DNA of 64,000 nucleotides from Phyllobacterium sp. OV277 (GTDB lineage: Bacteria; Pseudomonadota; Alphaproteobacteria; Rhizobiales; Rhizobiaceae). The notes under the pieces were generated by a model, which searched no databases, was not told the origin of the DNA, and saw only the letters and a program-made list of their open reading frames with translations. A program made the translations under genes and the position numbers. The stretch covers positions 1,091,706 to 1,155,705 of the forward strand of contig NZ_FNIY01000002.1 in NCBI RefSeq assembly GCF_900104355.1, in the 5' to 3' direction. Each line of letters starts with the position of its first letter. Position 1 is the first letter of the stretch. This document shows, in pieces, positions 19,099 through 27,819 of this stretch.

Positions 19099-20139
19099 TT
19101 AAGCTTTTCTCTCTGCCTCGGCGATGGAAAGTGCCGAAGCCTGTTCTGCATCTATCGTTAATTCAGACTCTGGCACATCGTTGCGGGTTTTCCAGAGAGA
19201 ACTCAGGATACCGGCGGCAAGAATGCCAAGTGTGATCGACAGTGACCACATAGGCGGTATCTTGGCCAGTCCCAAAGCGTCCGCCACGAATATCTTTCCG
19301 CCAATGAAAACAAGCACCAGAGACAGGGCATATTTAAGGTAGACGAAGCGATGGATCAGACTTGCGAGGGCAAAATACAGCGCACGCAGACCAAGGATCG
19401 CAAAGATGTTCGAGGTGAAAACGATATAGGGATCGGTGGTGATGGCAAAAATCGCGGGGATGGAATCCACCGCAAAGATGACATCGGCGAGTTCCACCAT
19501 GACCAGCGCCAACAGCAGGGGAGTGATCCATGTCTTGGATTTGCCCGTATGCGGGTCAGTACGGCGGATCATGAATTTTTGCCCGTGCAATTCGCTCGTC
19601 ACACGAAAGCGCTTATTCATGAACTTGAAGACGGGATTGGCGGAAACGTCGTATTCCTCGTCTCCCGCCATCAGCATGCGAATACCTGTGATGATCAGGA
19701 ACGTCGCGAACAGATAGAGGACCCACTCATATTGTTCGACAATCGCAGCACCCGCCGCGATCATGATGCCGCGAAGGATGACAACACCGAGAATGCCGTA
19801 AACAAGCACGCGGTGCTGGAATTGCTTGGGAATGGCGAAATAGCCGAAAATCATGGCGATGACGAAAATATTGTCCATCGCGAGGCTTTTCTCGACCACA
19901 AAGCCGGTCAGGTACTGCATCCCGGCTTCGCTGCCGAGTTCCCACCAGAGGAAGCCGCCAAAGGCGACACCAAGGCTGATGTAAAATGCCGAAAGCCAAA
20001 GGCTCCGGCTCATGCCTATATCGTGATTTTTTCGATTAAGAACGCCCAGATCGAGGACGAGAAGAACAAGTACGAGGGCAAAAAAGCCAAGCCACATCCA
20101 TAGGGGCTTGCCCATGGCATCAACAAACAGAATCTCCAT
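19099..20139 (-). CDS. TerC/Alx family integral membrane protein
   Basis: 346 aa with about nine membrane segments. The family motif is ALSLVLVFIGGKIF near residue 270, with conserved acidic residues in membrane segments (LAMDNIFVIAMIF and DVIFAVDSIPAIFAITTDP), which are thought to handle Mn2+ or Ca2+. Alx/TerC proteins export manganese, often co-translationally to support extracytoplasmic metalloenzymes. It sits at the head of a TerC-ExoD-YaiI run. The 185 bases upstream were checked for a yybP-ykoY manganese riboswitch and none was convincing. Confidence 0.9.
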   Translation of the reverse strand: MEILFVDAMGKPLWMWLGFFALVLVLLVLDLGVLNRKNHDIGMSRSLWLSAFYISLGVAFGGFLWWELGSEAGMQYLTGFVVEKSLAMDNIFVIAMIFGYFAIPKQFQHRVLVYGILGVVILRGIMIAAGAAIVEQYEWVLYLFATFLIITGIRMLMAGDEEYDVSANPVFKFMNKRFRVTSELHGQKFMIRRTDPHTGKSKTWITPLLLALVMVELADVIFAVDSIPAIFAITTDPYIVFTSNIFAILGLRALYFALASLIHRFVYLKYALSLVLVFIGGKIFVADALGLAKIPPMWSLSITLGILAAGILSSLWKTRNDVPESELTIDAEQASALSIAEAERKA

Positions 20140-20324
20140 GTGAAAAATGATCCGCCGGCATCGGTTCCAGATTACAGCTCCGACATCACGAAAGAGCCGG
20201 TCACTTCCGCCAGAGGGGCCCGGTGCTGCAATTCTGTTTCAGTTGGGGAGAAGCACAGACCAATGCAAGGGTTTGATCGTAATAAATAATTCAGCCGGAC
20301 AGAATGCCGCGCAGTGCGCAGCTA

Positions 20325-21206
20325 TCAGCGGGTTGGAACGGGGTTTTCACCGCGATAATCGTAAAAACCGCGCCCGGCCTTGCGCCCGAGCCAGCCAGCT
20401 TCGACATATTTGACCAGAAGCGGGCAGGGCCGGTATTTTGAATCCGCCAGACCATCATGCAGCACCTGCATGATCGACAGGCAGGTGTCGAGGCCGATGA
20501 AGTCGGCAAGCTGCAACGGGCCCATCGGATGATTGGCGCCAAGCTTCATAGCCGTATCGATGGCTTCAACCGAACCGACGCCTTCATAAAGCACATAGAT
20601 GGCTTCGTTGATCATCGGCAGAAGAATACGATTGACGATGAAAGCCGGGAAATCCTCGGAGACGGTCAATGTCTTGTCGAGGCTGGTAACGAACTGGCGC
20701 GCGGATTCGAAGGTGACGTTTTCCGTGGCGATGCCGCGGATCAGTTCAACCAGCTTCATCACCGGAACCGGATTCATGAAGTGAATGCCGATAAAGCGCT
20801 CGGGGCGATCCGTGGTGGCGGCAAGCCGTGTGATGGAAATCGATGAGGTATTGGTGGCGAGGATCGCCTCCGGGTTGAGGTTGGGGCAAAGCTGGGCAAA
20901 AATCTTGCGCTTGACGGTTTCGTCTTCCGTCGCGGCTTCAATGGCAAGATCAACGCCCGCAAGATCTTCCATGCGCGGGGCAGGGCGGATGCGCGACATG
21001 CCCTTCACACGCTCTGCTTCCTCAAGCTTGCCGTGGGAAACCTGCCGCGCCATGTTGCCATTGACGGTGGCAATGGCCTTTTCCAGCTGTTCGGCGGATT
21101 GGTCGTGGATCAAAACATCATATCCGGCCAGTGCACAAACGTGAGCGATACCTCCGCCCATTTGTCCCGCGCCGATAATGCCTACAGTTTTGATCGAGCC
21201 AGCCAT
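20325..21206 (-). CDS. hbd: 3-hydroxybutyryl-CoA dehydrogenase
   Basis: 293 aa, NAD(P)-dependent, interconverting acetoacetyl-CoA and 3-hydroxybutyryl-CoA in fatty-acid or polyhydroxybutyrate metabolism. The Rossmann motif is GIIGAGQMGGGIAH (9-22). The catalytic dyad lies in FIGIHFMNPVPVMKLVE (His with Glu), and the C-terminal domain starts at FIVNRILLPMINEA, as in the family. It is directly downstream of etfBA on the same strand, but a palindrome and a probable terminator intervene, so separate regulation is likely. Functional link: Etf accepts electrons from acyl-CoA dehydrogenases of the same pathway. Confidence 0.93.
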   Translation of the reverse strand: MAGSIKTVGIIGAGQMGGGIAHVCALAGYDVLIHDQSAEQLEKAIATVNGNMARQVSHGKLEEAERVKGMSRIRPAPRMEDLAGVDLAIEAATEDETVKRKIFAQLCPNLNPEAILATNTSSISITRLAATTDRPERFIGIHFMNPVPVMKLVELIRGIATENVTFESARQFVTSLDKTLTVSEDFPAFIVNRILLPMINEAIYVLYEGVGSVEAIDTAMKLGANHPMGPLQLADFIGLDTCLSIMQVLHDGLADSKYRPCPLLVKYVEAGWLGRKAGRGFYDYRGENPVPTR

Positions 21207-21240
21207 GTTTCCATCCGTTTATTTATTGTAGCACCAAACC

Positions 21241-21310
21241 AGGGTCAAAACTCATTAATCTGGTGGAAATAGCACGAGGCTTTTCGACCAGATTAATGAG
21301 TTTTGACCCT
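21241..21310. repeat. Perfect 24-base inverted repeat, possible small mobile remnant or operator
   Basis: Arms 21241-21264 and 21287-21310 are perfect mirror images beginning AGGGTCAAAACTCATTAA, with a 22-base loop. The arms are AT-richer than the surroundings and show no similarity to repeat families A, B or C. No target duplication is obvious at the edges. It lies 35 bases upstream of the hbd start, so it must be in or near the hbd promoter/leader. A miniature transposable element, an IS-end scar, or a regulatory hairpin are all possible. Confidence 0.75.
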
Positions 21311-21312
21311 AA

Positions 21313-21345
21313 ATGGCCGGGGTAGCATTCGTCTACCCCGGCCAT
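21313..21345 (-). terminator. Probable terminator of etfBA
   Basis: A perfect 13-base stem, ATGGCCGGGGTAG with CTACCCCGGCCAT, and a 7-base loop lie 29 bases after the etfA stop. Only three T follow on the minus strand before the next palindrome begins, so termination may be partial. Confidence 0.6.
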
Positions 21346-21374
21346 GCAGATTCATTTCAATCTTGCGATTAAAA

Positions 21375-22304
21375 TCAGAGCGCTTTTTCAAGCTCCGGCA
21401 GAATAACGAAGAGATCGCCTACCAGACCGTAATCGGCAACCTGGAAAATCGGTGCTTCTTCGTCTTTGTTGATGGCAACGATGACCTTGGAGTCCTTCAT
21501 GCCTGCCAGATGCTGAATGGCTCCGGAGATACCAACAGCGATGTAAAGATCAGGCGCAACAACCTTGCCTGTCTGACCAACCTGCCAGTCATTGGGAGCA
21601 TAACCGGCGTCCACCGCAGCGCGCGATGCGCCGACGGCAGCACCGAGCTTGTCGGCAACCGGAAGGATGACTTCCTTGAACTTCTCGTTGGAACCAAGCG
21701 CACGGCCACCGGAGATGATGATCTTCGCCGAAGTGAGTTCCGGACGGTCACCGCCCGAAAGCTTGGCTTCGATGAACTTCGACAGGCCGGGATTGGCGGC
21801 AGCCGCAACAGTCTCGACAGAAGCCGAGCCACCTTCGCCAGCCGCCGCAAAGGTTGCGGTGCGTACGGTGATGACACGCGTTGCATCGGTCGCCTGAACG
21901 GTCTGCAGGGCGTTACCCGCATAGATCGGACGCTTGAATGTATCGGGTGCGATGACCTCGATAATATCGGAGATCTGCATGACATCGAGCAGAGCTGCAA
22001 CGCGCGGCAGGATATTCTTACCGTTGGTGGTTGCAGCGGCAATGATGGTGTCATAGTTGCCAGCGATCGAAACGATCAGGGCAGCCGTGGCTTCCGCAAG
22101 GCGGTTGGCCAGATCATCGCTGTCTGCAAGCAGGACTTTCTTGACACCGGCAAGCTTGGCAGCCTGATCGGCAACGCCCTTGGCGCCTTTGCCAGCCACC
22201 AGAACATGCACATCGGAACCGATGGCAAGCGCTGCGGTCAATGCCTTGGCGGTCTGGTCGGAAAGGGTCTCGTTATCGTGTTCGGCAAAAAGAAGAATAG
22301 CCAT
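21375..22304 (-). CDS. etfA: Electron transfer flavoprotein, alpha subunit
   Basis: 309 aa. The C-terminal FAD-binding domain holds the family signature region [20 protein letters not shown] (about residues 250-270), preceded by [10 protein letters not shown] and the [13 protein letters not shown] segment. With EtfB it carries electrons from acyl-CoA and other dehydrogenases to Etf-ubiquinone oxidoreductase. It starts 20 bases after etfB in the usual etfB-etfA order. Confidence 0.95.
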   Translation of the reverse strand: MAILLFAEHDNETLSDQTAKALTAALAIGSDVHVLVAGKGAKGVADQAAKLAGVKKVLLADSDDLANRLAEATAALIVSIAGNYDTIIAAATTNGKNILPRVAALLDVMQISDIIEVIAPDTFKRPIYAGNALQTVQATDATRVITVRTATFAAAGEGGSASVETVAAAANPGLSKFIEAKLSGGDRPELTSAKIIISGGRALGSNEKFKEVILPVADKLGAAVGASRAAVDAGYAPNDWQVGQTGKVVAPDLYIAVGISGAIQHLAGMKDSKVIVAINKDEEAPIFQVADYGLVGDLFVILPELEKAL

Positions 22305-22324
22305 GGTGAATTCCTTTCCTGATC

Positions 22325-23074
22325 TTAGAGAACGCCAGCTTCGTTCTTCAGCTTGCTGATGAGTTCGGCAACGTCCTTGACCTTGACGCCTGCCTTGCGG
22401 CCACCCGGCTCTTCGGTCTTGAGAACCTTGAGACGTGGTTTGGTGTCAACGCCGTAATCGGCTGCAGTCTTTTCATCCAGCGGCTTCTTCTTTGCCTTCA
22501 TGATATTCGGCAGGGAAGCATAGCGCGGCTGGTTGAGGCGAAGGTCCGTGGTGACTATGGCCGGGAGCTTGATTTCGATGGTCTGGAGGCCGCCGTCAAC
22601 TTCGCGGGTAACGTTGGCAGTATCGCCGCCAAGTTCAACCTTCGAAGCAAATGTGCCCTGGCTCCAGCCGAGGAGTGCCGAAAGCATCTGGCCTGTTTGG
22701 TTGGCATCGTCGTCAATGGCCTGCTTGCCGAGAATGACGAGCTTTGGCTGTTCGGCGTCGACAATGCCCTTCAAAATCTTGGCAACGGCCAGCGGCTCGA
22801 CGAGATCGTCAACCTTGACCAGAATGCCGCGATCGGCGCCCATGGCGAGCGCAGTGCGGATGGTTTCCTGAGCCTGAGCAGGTCCAACGGAGACAACGAT
22901 CACTTCCTCTACCTTGCCAGCCTCTTTCAGGCGCAGGGCTTCCTCGACCGCGATTTCGTCGAACGGGTTCATCGACATCTTCACATTGGCAAGCTCAACG
23001 CCCGAACCGTCGCCCTTAACCCTGATCTTCACATTGTAATCGACTACCCGCTTTACCGGTACGAGGACTTTCAT
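22325..23074 (-). CDS. etfB: Electron transfer flavoprotein, beta subunit
   Basis: 249 aa, typical EtfB. It starts [19 protein letters not shown] and has [16 protein letters not shown], the [16 protein letters not shown] loop that binds AMP, and the VTREVDGG signature (beta-subunit motif) before a C-terminal arm that reaches into EtfA. First gene of the etfBA unit. The 195 bases upstream carry two dyads around a possible promoter (see 23164-23221), so expression is probably regulated, perhaps with fatty or branched-chain acyl-CoA catabolism. Confidence 0.96.
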   Translation of the reverse strand: MKVLVPVKRVVDYNVKIRVKGDGSGVELANVKMSMNPFDEIAVEEALRLKEAGKVEEVIVVSVGPAQAQETIRTALAMGADRGILVKVDDLVEPLAVAKILKGIVDAEQPKLVILGKQAIDDDANQTGQMLSALLGWSQGTFASKVELGGDTANVTREVDGGLQTIEIKLPAIVTTDLRLNQPRYASLPNIMKAKKKPLDEKTAADYGVDTKPRLKVLKTEEPGGRKAGVKVKDVAELISKLKNEAGVL

Positions 23075-23163
23075 GGGGACTCCCTCTCAAAAAACTGCAA
23101 GCTGATTTAACTGCCGGGCAATGGCACCCGCTTGCCGGATGCCGACATTGAAGCGAAAAAAAC

Positions 23164-23221
23164 GACACGCTGGCGTGTCAGGATCGTGCGGGACCGTAAA
23201 TATGACTAACGTAAAGGTCAA
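23164..23221 (-). promoter_or_regulatory. Candidate etfBA promoter with two dyad operators
   Basis: On the minus strand TTGACC (23221-23216) is followed after 17 bases by TACGGT, a possible -35/-10 pair. The -35 is the outer part of TGACCTTTACGTTAGTCA (23220-23203), an imperfect dyad containing TTTACGTTA, which resembles MerR-type LiuR sites. Downstream lies GACACGC-TG-GCGTGTC (23164-23179), a perfect 7-base dyad resembling TetR-type sites. Regulator identities are guesses. Confidence 0.4.
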
Positions 23222-23269
23222 TCGCGGAGTTTGCGCTTATCCGCCTTAAACGATTGAAAGTTGCCGGCT

Positions 23270-24031
23270 CTAGCGACCCCAGCGGGTTGATGGTGGTTCA
23301 GGCGGTGTCTGTTCCGATTGCTTGTCGATCACGACGGCGCGCGGTGAAACGATGGCGCGATCAAAAAGCGGGACGCTTCGCCGTTTGAACGGGATCAGCA
23401 GGAGGGCACCGGCAATAATGCCGCCAACATGGCCAGACCACGATATGCGATCCTCGCCATGGGTGATCACCATGACGAACTGAATGCCGACCCAAAGCAG
23501 CAGGGGATAGAGCGCGGGGATGCGCAGGGGAATACGGCCAAAGGCCAGCACCCAGACCCGGACACGGGGATGCAGCAGCAGATAGGCCATGATCACCCCG
23601 GCAATGGCGGCCGATGCCCCAATGAGCGGCCCCTCCGACATTGGATCAAGTGTGCCGTGCAGGAAAGCACCGGCGGCGGCGCAAAGCAGATAAAAGATCA
23701 GGAATTTGATGTGCCCCATTGCGTCTTCGACATTGTCGCCAAAAACCCAAAGGAACAGCATGTTGCCGCCCAGATGCCAAATATTGGCATGCAGGAAGGC
23801 ATAGGTGACGTAGGTAAAGGTGGATGGCACGAAATCAAACTCGGGCGGAAGCACAGCTGAGTGGTGCATCACGGCCGGAATGTAGCCAAAGCCGATAGCG
23901 GCAGCGTTGGAGGCGGTATCGGAGAGGCTCGTAAGGCAGAAAATTAGGACATTCAGGGCAATCAGCGTCAGGGTGACGTATTGAAGCTTGATGTATTTGA
24001 GGCTGTTGGCGTCGTAGAGTGGTATGAACAT
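23270..24031 (-). CDS. Rhomboid-family intramembrane serine protease
   Basis: 253 aa, six or so membrane segments. The active site is visible: Ser in GASAAIAGVIMAY, His in SGHVGGIIAGALL, and the oxyanion-side HANIWHLGGNMLFLW with the conserved His/Asn. The usual GxSG(A)I reads GASAAI, a tolerated variant. Rhomboids cut membrane proteins near the membrane face; substrates in rhizobia are not defined. The start codon lies 17 bases after the PduO-type gene, suggesting co-transcription. Confidence 0.9.
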   Translation of the reverse strand: MFIPLYDANSLKYIKLQYVTLTLIALNVLIFCLTSLSDTASNAAAIGFGYIPAVMHHSAVLPPEFDFVPSTFTYVTYAFLHANIWHLGGNMLFLWVFGDNVEDAMGHIKFLIFYLLCAAAGAFLHGTLDPMSEGPLIGASAAIAGVIMAYLLLHPRVRVWVLAFGRIPLRIPALYPLLLWVGIQFVMVITHGEDRISWSGHVGGIIAGALLLIPFKRRSVPLFDRAIVSPRAVVIDKQSEQTPPEPPSTRWGR

Positions 24032-24048
24032 CGGCGCCGTTCCCCCGT

Positions 24049-24630
24049 TCAGCGGTTCTTACCGGGCACCCATAACACGTCCCTTGCGCCATTGTCATTG
24101 ACGGCACGCGCGGCGACGAAGAGAAAATCCGAAACACGGTTGATGTATTTGAGCGCCGCTGGCGTGACGATCTCATCGGGCTTTTGCGCCAGCTCAACCA
24201 TGTGCCTCTCCGCGCGTCTTGCGACCGTGCGGGCAAGGTGCAGGGCGGCAGAAGCCGCCGATCCGCCCGGTAGAACGAAAGAGCGCAGCGGTGCGAGTTT
24301 TTCATTCAACAGGTCAATATCCGCCTCGACCCGCGCTGTCTGGCTGTCGACAATGCGCAAAGGCTCGTATTCAAGCTTTTCGCCCGTATCAGGGGTGGCA
24401 AGATCGGCACCAAGATCAAAAAGATCATTCTGGATGCGTGCAAGCATGGCATCGATCTCGGGAAAATCCTTCTCCGTATGCAACCGCGCCAGACCGACAC
24501 AGGAATTGGCCTCATCAACCGTGCCATAGGCTTCGACACGAAGATCATGCTTCAGACGGCGCGCACCGCTGCCAAGGCCTGTCGTCCCGTCATCGCCGGT
24601 TTTCGTGTAGATCTTGTTGAGCTTAACCAT
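24049..24630 (-). CDS. ATP:cob(I)alamin adenosyltransferase, PduO type
   Basis: 193 aa. The N-terminal ATP-binding motif is TKTGDDGTTGLGSG (residues 9-22), with RVEAYGTVDEANSCVG next. The FVLPGGSAASAALHLARTVARRAER signature region and YINRVSDFLFVAAR complete the PduO fold. The enzyme makes adenosylcobalamin from cob(I)alamin and ATP, serving B12 enzymes such as methylmalonyl-CoA mutase. It lies between the HIG1-type gene (12 bases) and the rhomboid gene (17 bases); the link to them is positional. Confidence 0.94.
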   Translation of the reverse strand: MVKLNKIYTKTGDDGTTGLGSGARRLKHDLRVEAYGTVDEANSCVGLARLHTEKDFPEIDAMLARIQNDLFDLGADLATPDTGEKLEYEPLRIVDSQTARVEADIDLLNEKLAPLRSFVLPGGSAASAALHLARTVARRAERHMVELAQKPDEIVTPAALKYINRVSDFLFVAARAVNDNGARDVLWVPGKNR

Positions 24631-24642
24631 GGGGCTTCCCGA

Positions 24643-24840
24643 TTAACTGGCAGCGCGGTGGAAATAAATCGCGCCAACAATCAGGATAATCGCCACCAGT
24701 TGCAGGAAAATGCGCAGCTGCATCATCTTGTTGGAGAAATTGGCGTCGCCGCCTTTCATCATGTTACGCAGACCAATCAGCAGCACAATTGCGACAGCGG
24801 CGATGGCGATGAGCGCCAGAAACTTGAAGATGATATCCAT
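24643..24840 (-). CDS. HIG1-domain twin-transmembrane protein
   Basis: 65 aa: two membrane helices (FLALIAIAAVAIVLLIGLRNM and LRIFLQLVAIILIVGAIYF) joined by a short charged loop GGDANFSNKMMQLR, the hallmark of HIG_1_N-type small proteins. In mitochondria, relatives bind respiratory supercomplexes; the bacterial role is unknown. It stands 12 bases before the adenosyltransferase gene as the first gene of a three-gene unit. Confidence 0.82.
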   Translation of the reverse strand: MDIIFKFLALIAIAAVAIVLLIGLRNMMKGGDANFSNKMMQLRIFLQLVAIILIVGAIYFHRAAS

Positions 24841-24869
24841 TGTTCTTTCCTTTTCAGGCCAATCTCTTT

Positions 24870-25703
24870 TCAGGACTGACCGGCAAGCATGCGGTATAGC
24901 GCACGCGACGACAGAAATCTGCGGACAAAAACAGCAAATTTCGCAGGTCGTGTGACGAGATAATGGGGTTTCGGGCGCGGATTTTCCAATGCGTGTTTCA
25001 GCACGGAATAGACGGCATCAGGACCAAGTTTGGCGCGTGACTTGGTGCCACCCTGTGACAGGCGGGCAATCTGCTTCTGATAGTCCGCACGATGTACGGA
25101 ACCTTCAACATCGATATATTTTTCGATCTGCTTCAGCGCATTGTAGGTGAAGCGCGACTCTATCGGGCCCGGCTCGATCAGGGATACGTGGATGCCGGAG
25201 CCTTCAAGCTCCATGCGTTGAACCAGCATCAGGCCCTCAAGCGCAAATTTGGACGAGACATAGGCACCGCGCCATTTCATCGGCACAAGCCCGAGGATGG
25301 ATGAGCAATGAACGATCCGCCCGTGGCCCTGACGGCGCATGACCGGAACGATATGCCGGGTCAGCTCATGCCAGCCGAAGAAATTGGCGTCGAATTGTTC
25401 CCGCAAACCTTCTATCGGCAAATCCTCCACCGCGCCCGGCAGTGCATAGGCGCCGTTGTTGTAGAGCGCATCCAGCGTGCCGCCGGTCGCCGCGAGCACA
25501 GTTTCAACCAGCGCTTTGATGGAATCCGGTTCGCGATAATCGAGATAATGGGCGGAAAGGCCATCGGCTTTCAGGGCTGCGATATCTTCATCCCGCCGCG
25601 CTGTTGCAAAGACCGTCCAGCCATCCGCCTGCAGCGCACGGGCGCAATAGGCGCCGATGCCGCTGGAACAACCTGTGATCAAAACCGTTCTGGAACTGGT
25701 CAT
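24870..25703 (-). CDS. Short-chain dehydrogenase/reductase
   Basis: 277 aa classical SDR. Cofactor motif TGCSSGIG, Asn in LYNNGAYA, catalytic Ser in HCSSILGLV and YVSSKFALEG (Tyr/Lys). An Arg/Thr pattern after beta-2 (FATARRDEDI) suggests NADPH preference. ATG 25703 (MTSSRTVLITG) with GGAAAAG upstream is preferred to 25727. The substrate is unknown; close relatives are annotated as general oxidoreductases acting on retinol- or steroid-like ketones. The divergent neighbour is the YihY gene, 100 bases away. Confidence 0.88.
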   Translation of the reverse strand: MTSSRTVLITGCSSGIGAYCARALQADGWTVFATARRDEDIAALKADGLSAHYLDYREPDSIKALVETVLAATGGTLDALYNNGAYALPGAVEDLPIEGLREQFDANFFGWHELTRHIVPVMRRQGHGRIVHCSSILGLVPMKWRGAYVSSKFALEGLMLVQRMELEGSGIHVSLIEPGPIESRFTYNALKQIEKYIDVEGSVHRADYQKQIARLSQGGTKSRAKLGPDAVYSVLKHALENPRPKPHYLVTRPAKFAVFVRRFLSSRALYRMLAGQS

Positions 25704-25803
25704 TCTTTTCCGATTGCTGCAAACCAAGCCACGAAATCAAAAAAAGACTTCACATATTCGCCTGTGCCTTGCAATGTCACGCCAAAGGGACGAACCATTT
25801 TCA

Positions 25804-26658
25804 ATGCGTAGAGTATATGTTTTTCTCCGGCGGGTGGCCTTCGATACATTGAGGCATTTCAGCACGGATGACGGTTGGGCTTTCGCAAGCCATATCGCCC
25901 TTTCAGGCATTCTGGCGCTGTTTCCGTTCCTGATTTTTGCCACGTCGCTTGCCAGCTTCCTTGGTGCCAGCGCCTTTACCGATACGGCAGTGCATGTGGT
26001 GTTCGACACTTGGCCTGAAGTGATTGCGCGGCCAATTGCGCAGGAAGTGCGCAACGTTCTCAACGTGCAGCGCGGCGGACTTTTGACCATCAGCGTGATC
26101 GCCGCCGCCTATTTTGCCTCCAATGGTATCGAAGCGCTGCGCATTGCGCTCAACCGCGCCTATCGCGTGGTTGATACACGCTCGATTATCTATTGCCGGT
26201 TGCAGAGTCTTGGCTATGTGATTGTGGCGACCATCGGGATCATGGCCATCAGCTTTCTGCTGGTGCTTGCGCCACTTGCCTTGCGCATTGCGACGAAATG
26301 GGTGCCTGAGCTTGATCTTCTTTCCGGCACTATCGGCTTCTGGCGCTATTGCATCGCGTCGGCAGTGTTGATCGTCGGGCTGCTGGTCGTGCATCTGTGG
26401 CTACCCGCAGGACGGCGCAGACTTGTTGATATCCTGCCGGGGATTTTGCTGACGCTGCTCGCATGGACCATCGGCGCGACGATTTTTGCCAGCTATCTCG
26501 AAACTTTCGCGTCCTATGTGACGACCTATGCGGGGTTGGCATCGATCATGGTCGCCATCGTGTTCCTCTATATTATCGCCGCGATTTTCATTATCGGTGC
26601 CGAGGTCAATGCGGCCATCATCCATTACCGCGAGGGCAGGGTCGCCAAGCGCCTCTGA
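25804..26658 (+). CDS. YihY/UPF0761 family inner-membrane protein
   Basis: 284 aa with six predicted membrane segments. Family landmarks include WAFASHIALSGILALFPFLIF near the N-terminus, AAYFASNGIEALRIALNRAY in the middle and IFIIGAEVNAAI near the end, all typical of the family once called ribonuclease BN. No enzymatic function is proven. Start 25804 (MRRVYVFLRR) has GGGACGA upstream; an ATG at 25774 is also possible. Its last 34 bases overlap the last codons of the convergent EamA gene. Confidence 0.88.
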   Translation: MRRVYVFLRRVAFDTLRHFSTDDGWAFASHIALSGILALFPFLIFATSLASFLGASAFTDTAVHVVFDTWPEVIARPIAQEVRNVLNVQRGGLLTISVIAAAYFASNGIEALRIALNRAYRVVDTRSIIYCRLQSLGYVIVATIGIMAISFLLVLAPLALRIATKWVPELDLLSGTIGFWRYCIASAVLIVGLLVVHLWLPAGRRRLVDILPGILLTLLAWTIGATIFASYLETFASYVTTYAGLASIMVAIVFLYIIAAIFIIGAEVNAAIIHYREGRVAKRL

Positions 26659-27509
26659 CCGGTGGAGAGCGCAACGCCGAGCGTTGCCACCACCATGCCG
26701 CATAGTTGGAACAGCGTCAGTGTCTCGCCGAAAAGCACATAGGCCATAAGCGCGGTCACGCCAGGCACAAGATAGAACAAAGATGCCACCTTGGAGACGG
26801 CACCCTGATTGATCAGGATCATCAGGAGAAGCACCGCTCCGATCGACAGCACCACAACCAGCCAGAACAGGGCAAAACCCAGCGGTGCTGCCCAGATCAC
26901 CACATGGGTTTCAAACAGCAGCGAGAAAATACCTGTTAGAACAGCCGCACCAAGATATTGCAGGGTGGTGCCTGCTTTCAGGTCAATCGTACCGACAAAA
27001 CGCTTCTGCCAGACGGTTCCGGTGCTGATTGCCAGCACCGACAGGATGGAGGCGCTGACCGTTGCCGGGGTAATGCCATCGGCAGAGACGGACAGTTTTG
27101 GCCAGAGCACCATGGCAACGCCGATGAAACCCACGGCCAGACCGGCCCAATGGCGCGGCAGGATTTTCTCGTGCAGAACTGCCCCGGCAATCAGCGCCGT
27201 GATCAGTGGTTGCAGTCCCACCACCAGCGCCGACATGCCTGCGGGCAGCCCCCGGTGGATCGCCCAGAACACGGCCCCAAGGTAGACGCCGTGGATCAGG
27301 CAACCCGCAATAATCGCATGCATCGCTCCGCGCCCGCTTGGCCAATTATTGCCCGCCAGCACAACCCAGCTGCCAAGAATTGCGCCCGCGATGATAAACC
27401 GGATGGTGAGGAACAGGAACGGTTCCATATAGGGCATGGCATAACGGGCGCCGATAAAACCGGTGGCCCACAACAGGACGAACAGGGCAGGGAAATAGCG
27501 AACAGGCAT
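26625..27509 (-). CDS. EamA/DMT-superfamily exporter
   Basis: 294 aa, ten predicted membrane segments in two EamA repeats. It begins MPVRYFPALFVLLWATGF, the second repeat starts around LKAGTTLQYLGAAV, and it ends with the typical ETLTLFQLCGMVVATLGVAL. Substrate unknown: drug/metabolite or amino-acid export is usual. Start 27509 is chosen over 27569 because the membrane repeat begins directly there. The 3' ends of this gene and the YihY gene overlap by 34 bases, so their mRNAs are antisense at the ends. Confidence 0.88.
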   Translation of the reverse strand: MPVRYFPALFVLLWATGFIGARYAMPYMEPFLFLTIRFIIAGAILGSWVVLAGNNWPSGRGAMHAIIAGCLIHGVYLGAVFWAIHRGLPAGMSALVVGLQPLITALIAGAVLHEKILPRHWAGLAVGFIGVAMVLWPKLSVSADGITPATVSASILSVLAISTGTVWQKRFVGTIDLKAGTTLQYLGAAVLTGIFSLLFETHVVIWAAPLGFALFWLVVVLSIGAVLLLMILINQGAVSKVASLFYLVPGVTALMAYVLFGETLTLFQLCGMVVATLGVALSTGQRRLATLPSR

Positions 27510-27596
27510 GATTGAGGACCGGTGACGGGATAAGTGTGGTGCAGGTTTATACGAACAACCTTTCAACAACCAGCCATTCGTTGAGCAGCGGTGTAT

Positions 27597-27757
27597 GTGG
27601 TTCGTGGTTCGACAAGCTCACCATGAGGGAGAGGGGTGATGTAAGGGAGCTATATTCTGCAACCTTTTTGATCTGCAATGTTTATGATCTGAAATGTTGG
27701 CGATTATCGTTGCATCCCCCCTCTCCCTCATGGTGAGCTTGTCGAACCACGAACCAC
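27597..27757. repeat. Family A palindromic repeat with expanded right end
   Basis: Perfect 37-base arms (27597-27633 with 27721-27757). The centre contains variants of the 15-base unit (CCTTTTTGATCTGCA) and GGCGATTATCGTTGCATC, shared with the copy at 50105-50259. It abuts the heptamer array on its right side and a family B copy beyond that, forming the second repeat cluster of the window between the EamA and gluQRS genes. Confidence 0.9.
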
Positions 27758-27799
27758 GAACCACGAACCACGAACCACGAACCACGAACCACGAACCAC
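27744..27799. repeat. (GAACCAC)8 tandem heptamer array
   Basis: Eight perfect tandem copies of GAACCAC. The first two belong to the right arm of the adjoining family A element, which elsewhere (17936-17949) has just two copies. The array therefore grew from the terminal heptamer, most simply by polymerase slippage. It is outside any gene. Confidence 0.95.
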
Positions 27800-27819
27800 G
27801 CACAAATGGTCGGTCAAGT

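Noticed and set aside
20140..20324. Possible yybP-ykoY manganese riboswitch upstream of terC
   Set aside because: GTTGGGGAGAAGC resembles the motif but is on the plus strand, opposite to terC; no match on the correct strand.
27744..27799. CRISPR-like array
   Set aside because: Repeats are 7 bases and have no spacers.
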